From positions 18,055,127-18,119,126 of the forward strand of contig NC_088297.1 of the NCBI RefSeq assembly GCF_032854445.1: a stretch of 64,000 nucleotides of DNA. Direction: 5' to 3'. The notes below the pieces were generated by a model. It had not been told where the DNA came from. It ran no database searches and saw nothing but the letters and a program-made list of their open reading frames with translations. This document shows, piece after piece, positions 21,195 to 30,370 of this stretch; the first letter of the stretch is position 1, and each line of letters starts with the position of its first letter. A program made the translations under genes and the position numbers. The stretch comes from Liolophura sinensis (Eukaryota > Mollusca > Polyplacophora > Chitonida > Chitonidae).

Positions 21195-22329
21195 CATATT
21201 TTTTCCCCGGGTTGCAATAACTCCACCACGTCTCCTTTTACCTCTTATTGTATGAGTGTGCGGATGCTAAAATACATCCATGTGGAGTTAAATAACACAG
21301 TTTAATCATATCAGAGTTTCAGAAATAGAGATTATGATACGTAAATATGTGATGTTGCAAATGAGCAATGTTAATATGGAGCGTGTTGTCATATCAACGA
21401 TGGATAACCATTATATACGTTGTTTACAATCATATGGTTGTTAGTAACATCAACAGAACACGTTTAATTAGCACGTTAATTTTACAAGGTATATTAGTTA
21501 TCAATGTACTTTTGCCTCTTTTTTTATATTAGGATCGGTATTGAAGAACAGGCTGTACTTGGCAATAGCGGATCAAATTGGTTGGGAAATCATGGGCTGT
21601 CTGACAAACACAGCTGACCGCAAGGGAGGAAGGGAAAGGGGTGAACAAAGGAGGGGCCAGTGAAGCAAACCATTCAAAATAACAAATTACACGACATCAA
21701 CTAGAATGAAATAATAATCCATCGTCTCATTTTAATTCACATTTTTGGGCTCGAGTTCATCCTTTAACATTGGTAACGGTGCACTGGTCAGTCTTTATAA
21801 CTTCAGTATATGTTATTTTAAAAAAAAAAACAACAACATGTATTTGCATTATAAAGTTATAGAAACTGTTTCGACGCTTCCTTCTTATCTGCTTTCATAT
21901 TATATTGTGAAACACATATACAGATTTACAAAAGGGTGACCAAACTCATTGCATATTTAAACGCAAATTTAGTATCGGTATTCGCTAATTACTATATTCA
22001 CCCGAACTAATCGGTGATTTGTGAAGTATAGCCAGTGAATGTTCTTTGTGTACATGATCGATTGACCTTGGTTTTCCTTTCTTCCCCGTTTGCCAACAGT
22101 CGATCTATTCGAGCAGTTTTATTCATGATAGACATTCTTCCGATCAGTGGACACATACTCAGTGTTCGATGGTAACTGGCTTTAATATTTTTTATCATCA
22201 ACTGTGTTTTTTTAAATTTTTTTTTCATTTCTTTAATTCGCTCAGGATCAGACAGATTTATACATCTGTTGTGTGTACTGCCTCAATTCAGGCGTCAACT
22301 GGTTACTAAATGGGTATTAACCGGTAGGT
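21195..22329. other. Left segment of unit 1, function not recognised
   Basis: AT-rich. A plus-strand stretch near 21540-21660 is open and reads LAIADQIGWEIMGCL with a basic tail, without a known domain. The same segment recurs at 30371-31325, 39116-40070, 47861-48815 and 56989-57943. The part 22138-22370 occurs only in unit 1. Confidence 0.5.
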
Positions 22330-24200
22330 ATGACTGGGCCGGTGATGTACAACCGGCTCTGGCCCTGTACAGATTTGATAATGGATTGTACTGGGTTAGT
22401 TCTCCTGCGCCATATGGGCCCAGTACCGAAACATTGTTGGTACAATGGCCCCAGTAACGAACCGATTAGGGCTGTTTGTACAGGCCCAATTCGAAGCCAC
22501 TGTGCACGCCGGTATGCCGCCGTACCGGCTAGCCAGAACTGGACCAGTACCGGCCCAGTTTGTAGATGTTATCTGGGAACCGCATGGATTGCACAGGCTC
22601 TTATGATAATTGTCACCTTACATCAATGAGTATCACAAAATTGCATGTCAAGATAGAAGTAAGGTGTGATGAGGAAATTCGCGGTGTTTAAGCCTACAGT
22701 GTTCAGCGTGGCTCGAAGAGTTGTGGGGATATTACAGGCCAACTAGGTCATTTTCCTTTAACACTTGATATTTCCGGCCCTGGTCAGTCTTGAGGTCCAA
22801 ATATTAAGTCCCCACTTAAAGAATCTACACGGCATGTAGGCTACACACACACATTATGTAAGTGCGTGTGAAAATGTCGCACAGTGATAAGGTTGCCACA
22901 TCCAACAGGTAAACGTTACCGTAGTAAGGAGTGACGCAGTGTCAACTGACGAAGAAAGCTATTCCCAAACTTTGGGAACTACTAAGAGATCAGTTTTCGT
23001 TACATGGAATAGGATGTGAACTGCTGATGATTCTCCCCTTATATGGCATATTCTATCCTCGAAAACCTTAACATACTGATATTTTCAGTTCTGCTGACGT
23101 TGTTCTACATACACATTGGTAATAACCGGAGTAATAAAGCTTTTAAGCCTGAAGAACACATTATTGTCACAACTTGGCAACACAGACGACGCTACCTTTC
23201 CCGTTATTTATTTGAACGATCTCAAAAGGCTAAAAATAAACGGAATACAGTCTCAATGAGGTGGAGTAACACAGAGCTATGAGGCCATCGTGATCGTAGT
23301 TATGACGTGAAATTCGGCCTGTCGTCTGTTTGTCTTCAGAATATGTTTAAGCTGTGTATGAAAATTCTTGGAAGATGTAATACAGTAACTCTGCGACAAA
23401 CATCAAATTCCTTACATGGGCGAGGTGTGCAACACTGCTGAAGGAGTGCCTAGCAGCGCACCTCTCTGTTGGAACCAACATCAGAGGTCTGTGCCACGCA
23501 AGCCCAACAAACATGACCCCAGTGGGCCGATTCCGGTTTTGAAGCCGCGTATTAAGGCAGTACCGGCAAGTGACATCCTTAACGCGGCCAGTACCACGCC
23601 ATTGCTGGCTAGCCAGTATTCAACTACAATTCATATTGCCCTAAATGTGCCAGTACCGGCACAGTAACGTTCAGTAAAGTCATGCCGCTATAGTTCAAAA
23701 GGTTGACACCATGTACTCAGCCCTCATCGAACCAATGATTTATCAAAACTAGACCATCATCGGTTCAGTTCCCGCGGGAACAAATTTAACTACCAGTATA
23801 AAATACGTAATACCCCTGAATCGGGCCAATGTTGGAAAATCATTCTTCTGCTGCCTCGATCAGATCTCTGTTATTAAAACCTTTGCCTGGAATTACTTCA
23901 GTCTTGAGACTGACACTCGTATAACTTAAATGCATTAACCTGATGTTGTGCTGAGATCATGACTTATTCGTGTAACTGACCACGTTTTTACAATATCTTT
24001 TAAGAGCAAATTATAGAGTTATCAATCTTGGGCCAGTTATCTGCCCTTGGCAGAATAGTAAGTTTACAACTTCCGCAACGGACAGCCAAAGATTTAAAGA
24101 TAATGTGCTTGCACAAAGTCGGCCCAGATCTGGACGAGTCCAGACAGTGTATTTCGGGACGAGGAATTGGGGAATAGGCCGCCCAGCTCATTGTCGGCTG
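22330..24200. repeat. Cluster of GTAC-centred palindromic motifs
   Basis: 'GGACCAGTACCGGCCCAGTT' (22541), 'GTGCCAGTACCGGCACAG' (23647) and many partial copies ('GGGCCCAGTACCG' near 22420, 'GGCCAGTACCACGCC' near 23585, 'GGGCCAGTTATCTGCCC' near 24030) lie between this point and the transposase fragment at 24452. The consensus is roughly TGGGCC-R-GTAC-Y-GGCCCA. Corresponding stretches are at 31333-33154, 40078-41899, 48823-50644 and 57951-59772. The likely role is subterminal transposase binding in the parent DNA transposon. Confidence 0.55.
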
Positions 24201-24451
24201 CTTCTGAAAACTCTGATAAGATCCATCAAAGTTCTTTCTCAAAATATTTGCCTAAAATGGTTTAAACGTTCATTCTTTGACAGAATTTTGGTGTATTTTC
24301 ACTTCCATAACACGGTCAAGCAACCTCCCTCCGTTATTTTGGCGTTTACACGTAAAGAGCGCAGAGGATAGTTAAAAACGTGCAGACACGAATTTTACAA
24401 CTGTACAACAACGACAACATATTCTATAGTTAGTGATACAGTATAAATAGT

Positions 24452-25302
24452 ATGTCGTATTGGACTAAAAGAGGGCGAATTCACAGCCAAGTAAGCAAAC
24501 ACCTCACAAACATCACATTTTCACAAAATCACAATGGTGAGAAACCTTGTCCATCAAAATGTACAAAGAGCCAGGAGACTGCATCTCTGGAGAACTTTCA
24601 GTCTACACCTGATTGTGTTGACAACGTCACATTTTTGGCTCAAACAACATTGTCCACAATTCACTTGAAACCAGTGGTACAATATTTGACAATGACAGTT
24701 CATTACTGATCAGCAATGAAATTGATGAATTAAACAAAAGTACTAGTGATAACAATACTGATTGTGATTCAGATGACAAAAGTAGTCCACACTCTGACAT
24801 GGGCTGTTGAAAAAAATATCACGCACACAGCACTGGGTAGGTTATTGAGCATATTGAAAAAGTATCACCCTTAGAACCTTAGAACTCTTTTGGCCACAGG
24901 ACATGTTACTGGCATAACATCTATCGGAGGTGGCTCATACTATTATTTCAGTCTTCACAGCTGTGTACTTCAAATGTTCGCATCAAACATGAAACCAGTA
25001 GAAAGTGATACCATTTTTGTTCAGGTAAGTACAGATGGACTGCCTTTATTTAAGAGTAGTAACAGCTGTGGCCCATTCCAGGAATGATACAGAATGAATC
25101 TAAGCCCGGGCCATTTGTCATTAGATTGTTTTTGAGACAAGAAAAACCTAGAGATCCTGCTGAATTTTTGGTAATGAGGTATAAAGATCGACATTACAAG
25201 ATCAGAATAACCTCATTTATCTGTGATGCGCCTGCTAGGTCTTTTGTCAAGCAAATGAAATCTCACTCAGGTCTCATCACCAGGCCAAGAACACAAGTCT
25301 GA
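24452..25302 (+). pseudogene. Transposase N-terminal fragment, unit 1
   Basis: Same family as 16562-18634. It begins MSYWTKRGRIHSQVSKHLTN and continues in other frames with an RTLLATGHVTG.. GGSYYYFSL segment, STDGLPLFKSSNSCGPF and FICDAPARSF, then stops. The C-terminal two thirds (FPIDYIH onward) are missing, replaced by the R2-like block at 25320. Stops and frameshifts interrupt it. The GGSYYYF..DGLP portion (24846-25043) is deleted in all later units, so unit 1 is the least reduced copy. Confidence 0.6.
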
Positions 25303-25319
25303 GGCGGCAGCCTTTCTCA

Positions 25320-25888
25320 AGACATCGTCACAATAGCGCCTTGGGACGGGGAGTACCAGAATATCACAAGCTCCGCTGAAAAGGGGCCGGATGGAGCGGT
25401 CACCGACGTCAAACAACAAAGTGCCTCACCAGCTTCATTTGTGGAAGAGCTATCCATAAATGCGCCAATCCCCAACCAGACACGCCCGGCGAGGGGAGAA
25501 GTCAGTGTATCGAACGTGGGAACACAGACCTCTCGACGGCGTATCAGCACCCGGAAGATGCGACTCCACAAAAGGGACAGGCCCCAACGTCAGTGTCCTC
25601 ACTGCCCCCTTGATGGTGGTTAATGTACCAAGGCATCGGCACAAGGAACATTTTTTGTTCTTACATGAACAGAAGCACAAACGCCAGATTCCTGGCCGCC
25701 GTTGGAGACAACCGAAATTGACGTGCTTTATCTGCACAATGCCTTTTAGGAGGCTCGACAGACACCTGGAGAGAATACATAAGGTACCTAGCACTGGCAC
25801 TAGCACTTTAGGAATGCTCAGTGACGAGACGGCCAAGACATTAGGAGATGAATGGGATGGAGCCCCAACAGTGCGAGTGAGTCAGTAA
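25320..25888 (+). pseudogene. R2-like N-terminal zinc-finger block A, unit 1
   Basis: Two C2H2-type fingers with identical C-x2-C-x9-H-x4-H spacing can be seen. The first starts CPHCPL (about 25597) and needs a one-base shift inside the C run at 25605 to reach its RHRHKEH histidines; the second is CFICTMPFRRLDRHLERIH (about 25728-25784). A Ser/Arg-rich leader precedes them and GMLSDETAKTLGDEWD follows. N-terminal C2H2 fingers upstream of a reverse transcriptase are the layout of R2/NeSL-type site-specific non-LTR elements, where they bind target DNA. The frameshift breaks it. Block B of the same unit is a diverged second copy. Confidence 0.6.
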
Positions 25889-26215
25889 GTGTGATTTATT
25901 TTTTATTACTTAAGTTATTTGCTTGGTATTTTACACCGTTCTCAATACGGCACTCAATCATTCTTTAAGCTTCTTCTCCTCCCTGGAGGCGAAACATTAC
26001 ATTCTGAATGAATGAAAGATTATGGCTTAACACCCAATATGGGCAATATATCAGCCGTTGAGGTTTCCGATATAGTGGTCAGAACGTCAAAAACAAAACA
26101 TAAATGTTTGGACTTGTTTAAAATAAACGCAGTCGACATGGATTGACCAGATTGCGGACACACACCTCTTGACACAGATTCCGTCAGCATAACATCGCCT
26201 GAACAGGGAGAAAAC

Positions 26216-27626
26216 ATGGCCAACATCACCCTTGATGGCACCAATTTCTGGCAACAAATGCAGCCAAAAGCTGTGAACTCACAACAAGAGTGGGACATAG
26301 CACAGACCCTTGGAGCACTCACCAGAGGTGAAATAGTCAGCTTGGACAGCATCCTTCAAAAGGTGTGTGACACCATTGAGATAACAGTTAAAAAGAATCG
26401 AGAGCCAAAAAGACAAGATCGACCACCTAAAAAGCCAAGAGATATGGATATTGCCAGTACAGGTATGCCAATGATAGGAAAGGGATGGCCAAAGAGATCA
26501 TCGACAACAAAACACAACAGGAATGCCCCTCCTTAAAGTCAACAGCAGTGCACCAGAGCTACGTTGAGCGATTTCAGGAGGCTGGAGGCCATCCTGAGCA
26601 GTTATCCCGCAGCAACACCAGCAGATAAGTGGCAAATCCTCGATCAAATCACACCGGAGGAAGTCTGCAGGTTCTTAACGAAAAGTAAAACACAACTACA
26701 AGCCCTTAGGAAATCTGATCAAAAGGGCATCAAGTTGTCAATGTTATACAACATCCGGTGAAATCCCCAAAATCACTAAAACAGAAACGCTCCATCCTCC
26801 TACCAAACGCTGAAGACAACTTGGAGGATATTGGTATGTGGCGGCCGCTTATTATCAGTTCGTTGCGGCTACGTATCTATACCAATATCCTTACACATAG
26901 ATTACAAAGAGCCATTGACCTCAGCCCAAGGCAACGTGGGTTCGTCCCGGCGAAAAGCTGCGCAGACAACCTATTTCTGGCTCGATCAGTTATCGAGCAT
27001 GCCAAGACCTCTGCACTGGCATAATATGCTGCATTCCTGGGCCTGGCCAAAGCCTTCGATCCAGTGTCACACGACCTGCTCAAAAAAGGGGATACAGCCG
27101 TTCAAGGTTCATCCCCACTTCATTGATATCGTCTCCGATATGTACAAGGGTGCCAACACCAAGTTTAAAATGGGATCGAGCTATACTGAGAGCATAGCCA
27201 TTAATAGAGGAGTTAAGCAAGGTGATCCTTTATCACCCTTATTGTTTAACATCTCGCTGGACACTGTTCGCCGCAGTGCAGGTGCATGGCCCAGGGATAT
27301 AACTTCGGGAAGACGTCCCTCAAGCCTTTGGCATACTACACCGTTCCACCTCAAACCACTTCCTCTACACATCTACTCGAGATGGTGGTCAGAACCTTGT
27401 CAAACTTGAACAGCCCATTACTTGGATACGCCCAAACAATCTCGAAGCAGTGACTGAATCCTCGGACATAGCTGTTCAACACATTGGCGAAGTAATGGCT
27501 ATGGACGAGCCGATTGCTTATCTAACGGCCCAGTTCCAGCTAGAAGCAATTTGCATTTCTGTTACCTCCACGGCTTCCAGTAGCCTGCTACAGTTTGTTC
27601 CCTCAATGGATAGGTGCAATAAATAG
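26216..27626 (+). pseudogene. R2-like reverse transcriptase, truncated before the catalytic YADD box, unit 1
   Basis: The frames carry, in order: a pre-RT region (ANITLDGTNFWQQMQPKAV; ATPADKWQILDQITPEEVCR), the RT fingers (WRPLIISSLRLRIYTNIL; RLQRAIDLSPRQRGFVPAK; SCADNLFLARSVIEHAK), motif A in a shifted frame (GLAKAFDPVSHD, with the first catalytic Asp), FIDIVSDMYKGANTKF, and motif B (GVKQGDPLSPLLFNISLD). Motif C (F/YADD) should follow within about 50 residues. Instead the similarity ends and an open frame of unrelated sequence (VKLEQPITWIRPNNLEA...) runs to a stop at 27626. At least four frame changes break the protein. The CADN and SPRQRGF motifs place it nearest the R2 group. Confidence 0.75.
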
Positions 27627-27715
27627 CCCGTGCAAATGCCCATGCATGTGTATCTATTATAAATATACAGGCTCTTCTAATTATCCATTCCCCAATTCTG
27701 ATTTCAAGTACATGT

Positions 27716-27970
27716 TTATTTATTTATTTATTGGTGTTTTACGCCGTCCTCATGAATATTTCACGTATACGACGGCGGCCAGCATTATGGTGGGTTGAAA
27801 CCGGGCATACGACGAAAACCCACGACGATCCGGAGGTAAGACCTTCCCAAGTACGGCCGGAGAGGAAGCCAGCATAAGCTGGACTTGAACTCTCAGCAAC
27901 CGCATTGGTGAGAGGCTCCTGGGTTTTTACAATGAGCAAGCGCGCTAACCAACTGAGCCAGGGAGGCCTC
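27716..27970 (-). mobile_element. Full-length tRNA-headed SINE, unit 1 (SINE-1)
   Basis: Minus orientation: tRNA-like head at the right (TGGCTCAGTTGGTTAGCGCG), a body with the 'GCATACGACGAAAACCCACG' segment, and a tail ending in TAAATAAATAAA on the left. It is flanked by the 12-bp duplication TCAAGTACATGT at 27704-27715 and 27971-27982, so the insertion borders are certain. Its B-box region is diverged. Confidence 0.92.
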
Positions 27971-27999
27971 TCAAGTACATGTATATCGGTACAGTTGTG

Positions 28000-28177
28000 T
28001 TTATTTATTTATTTGATTGGTGTTTTACACCGTTCTCAAGAATATTTCACTTATACGACGGCGGCCAGCATTATGGTGGGTGGAAACCGGGCACAGCCCG
28101 GGGGAAACCCACGACCATCCGCAGGTGCTGGCAGACCTTCCCACTTACGGCCGGAGAGGAAGCCAGCATGAGCTGGA
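28000..28177 (-). mobile_element. 5'-truncated SINE, unit 1 (SINE-2)
   Basis: Same family as SINE-1 but ends at 'CATGAGCTGGA', without the tRNA head. It is flanked by the 12-bp duplication GGTACAGTTGTG at 27988-27999 and 28178-28189. It landed 6 bp to the right of SINE-1's target duplication, in the same orientation. The intact 'GGGCACAGCCCGGGGGAAA' segment marks it as closer to the family consensus than SINE-1. Confidence 0.92.
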
Positions 28178-28351
28178 GGTACAGTTGTGTGCTGTGTTCA
28201 TATACTCTACGACTATTTTTCGTAGTGTATAGATAGAACAGAATTTATGTATATGTGGTCACCAACTTGTATCTATTCATCATTGTAAACAGCGATGACA
28301 TTAACCAATTGGTGCCTGATCACGCTTCTGATAAGCTAAACACTAGAGTTA

Positions 28352-28415
28352 AATGAATGAATAAACGATTATGGTTTTACGCCACAGCAGCAATATTTCA
28401 GCGATATCGGAACAT
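28352..28415 (-). repeat. Fragment of a second mollusc-type short retroposon tail
   Basis: 'GAATGAATAAACGATTATGG' followed by 'TTTTACGCCACAGCAGCAAT' and 'ATTTCAGCGATATCGG' is a dispersed repeat tail. Related versions ('GAATGAATGAAAGATTATGG' and 'GGGCAATATATC') lie near 26010 and 28980 in the same unit. All recur in later units. Confidence 0.5.
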
Positions 28416-28419
28416 ATAT

Positions 28420-28857
28420 TTGTTGTACTTACATGAACAGAAGCGCCAACGCCAGACTCCTGGCCGCCGTCAAACACAACCGAAATCGACGTGCTTTATC
28501 TGTACAATACCTTTCAGGAGGCTCGACAGACACCTGAAGAGGATACATAAGGTACAAAACATGAGGCGGCACCGCTAGCTGATCCTAAAACCGAAGAAGC
28601 TAGAAGACACGGCGTTGTGTAAAATAGCAGAAAAAGAGCAGGTAGAGGAGAGGGTAGTGCAGGAGGCAATGGTGCAGATGAGAACGAAGGACACGATGAA
28701 AAGAAAGCGACGTGTCAGGTGGCCAGTGACAGAAGAGACAGACGAAACCAGTGAAGATGATGAGAGACCTAGCACTTTAGGAATGCTCAATGACGAGACG
28801 GCCAAGACATTAGGAGATGAATGGGATAAAGAGTTGGAGCCCCAACAGTGCAAGTGA
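28420..28857 (+). pseudogene. R2-like zinc-finger block B, unit 1
   Basis: This is a second copy of the finger region. It contains CFICTIPFRRLDRHLKRIH with the same C-x2-C-x9-H-x4-H spacing, followed after a stop by a charged stretch (KRKRRVRWPVTEETDETSED) and then GMLNDETAKTLGDEWD. It retains about 220 bp of charged linker missing from block A and lacks the first finger that A has. Similarity between A and B continues about 240 bp past the coding part (25889-26125 versus 28858-29105). The copies are clearly diverged, so they duplicated before the array formed. Confidence 0.6.
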
Positions 28858-29235
28858 GTCAGTAAGTGGGATTTTTTATTACTTAACTTATTTGCTTGGT
28901 AGTTTACGCCCTTCTCAATACGACACTCAGTCATTCTTTAAGCTTCTTCTCATCCCTAGAGGCGAAACATTACATTTTGAATGAATGAATGAAAGATTAT
29001 GCCTTAACACCACATGGGCAATATATCGGCAGTTGAGGTTTCCAATACAGTGGTGAGAACGTCAAATACCAAACATAAGTGTTCGGACATGTTTAAAATC
29101 AGATAAGAACAACCAACAACAGTTCAAACTCGAAAACCAGCATATTTTAAAAATAGTATATGAAGAAATCTACATGTATATAACGTTTTATCTATAAATA
29201 TTTATGTTCATTCAGATTCGATACTGTGAAACATA

Positions 29236-30370
29236 CTATATATAGAGTTGACTATAGAATCTGTGGCGGACATGGGCAAAGTCTACACAGTCAACCTGGA
29301 CATGTTTGATGCTATGTTGGGCACTATATCCAACACACTCGGGAGCACTGCTCCCATCCAGGATGAAATTGTGTGTTAGACGAGAGTGGCCAATACGGCA
29401 CCTCGTTAAGACTACTTCGTCTCGACGAGACATTCGACAAGTATAGGAATTGTAGCGAATGGCAGGATGAATACAATGCAGTTTACAATGGACCTGAAAG
29501 TCCCATTCGCCGTGCCACGAATATATTTAAGAATATTAGACTTCACATAAGTATACGGGGATTTTCACCCGAGATACAGCTTTACATAGGGCAGTTTTCT
29601 CTTCTTTGTCCACTTCTGTGTTTCCATGGATACCAGTGTGACTTGGTATCAAACAGAATATAATATCTTATCCTGTTTTAATTAGTTTTTGCTATGTTTG
29701 GCTATTTGTTTCAGGAATTAATGGATTTTTAAATTTATTATCCTCAATTGCTTAAAGGCAAGACAGGGAATCGCTGCATATCACTGCCCTCTGGGCGTAC
29801 ATATGATAAGGCCTGGAGTATAGCCCTGGCCTGTGCAGGGTCCTTTGACCTGTTAGTGTATATAAATCAATAATCCATATAATTAGCCTTAATTTTAGCA
29901 AAACTTGGCTGAATTATAGGAGCACTTGTATGAGATTTATTATATTGACGTAGATCAAATATCAGTTTAGGCTGTGGAAGAAGCCAGGGAGGTGATTCCG
30001 GAAAAGACACCGGAACTATTTCCTCTAGCTTGATGTTAACTTCTACAATATTGTCCCGTATACCAAGACCGAACGAAGGTATCTCATGGGGGCATTTATT
30101 GAATTTATCTTTATATGATGAATTGAAAACACAGACTCCGTTTCATACGTCTGTTATATAATGTAGGCTCATTTGCTAACACGTATTAACTTTTTACTGG
30201 TGAAGCCCTAAAAGCATCAAGGCTGAGCCTCAAACCTTGGTGATGAACAGGATCCAACATTTTAATATACGAATTCCTTGCAGAAGCGTAAATGATGGAC
30301 CCATAGTCCAATTTAGACCTCAGCAGAGACTGAACGATATATATTGGATGTCAGGATTGTATTCTCCCCC
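29236..30370 (-). pseudogene. LINE carboxy terminus (RT thumb, RNase H start, C-terminal HC motif), unit 1
   Basis: From right to left, the frames read SKLDYGSIIYASARNSY, DPVHHQGLRLSLDAFRASPV and NEPTLYNRRMKRS (reverse-transcriptase thumb), then IPSFGLGIRDN, FPESPPWLLPQPK and an IYTNRSK that corresponds to the IYTDGSK start of RNase H. After a break, RRDEVVLTRCRIGHSRLTH, PEC.GYSAQHS and HVQVDC form the C-terminal His/Cys motif (29236-29433). This set is typical of jockey/I-like LINEs and could be the 3' half missing from the copies at 3264 and 11485. It is broken by stops. Its upstream end coincides exactly with the unit boundary at 30370/30371. Confidence 0.75.

Larger units (their letters stand above)
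21195..30370. repeat. Array unit 1 (edge unit, 9,176 bp)
   Basis: Similarity to unit 2 begins abruptly at 21195 ('CATATTTTTTCCCCGGGTTG'); the sequence to the left is unrelated to what precedes the later units. From 21195 to about 25160 it carries scattered differences from units 2-5 and two extra stretches: 22138-22370 (233 bp), and 24846-25043 (198 bp) plus about 11 bp just before it. From about 25160 onward it is nearly base-for-base identical to unit 2 at an offset of 8,745. Layout: motif-rich DNA 22330-24200, transposase fragment 24452-25302, zinc-finger block A 25320-25888, reverse transcriptase 26216-27626, SINEs 27716-28177, zinc-finger block B 28420-28857, minus-strand LINE end 29236-30370. 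Confidence 0.95.

Noticed and set aside
24452-24709. 85-codon MSYWTKR frame as a small conserved gene repeated in the array
   Set aside because: It matches the start of the larger transposase remnant near 16661 and is the truncated N-terminus of that protein.
25450-25836. Minus-strand 128-codon and 110-codon (26020-26352) frames repeated in all units
   Set aside because: They are antisense shadows of the zinc-finger and pre-RT coding strand, with no domain of their own.
26831-27409. 192-codon frame, repeated five times, as a host gene family
   Set aside because: It is a frame-switched stretch of the R2-like reverse transcriptase and contains only part of it in the proper frame.
27896-27970. 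tRNA genes (also at 7340-7410 and in every unit)
   Set aside because: The A/B-box sequences belong to SINE heads; the surrounding sequence cannot form a complete cloverleaf and target duplications bound the SINE.
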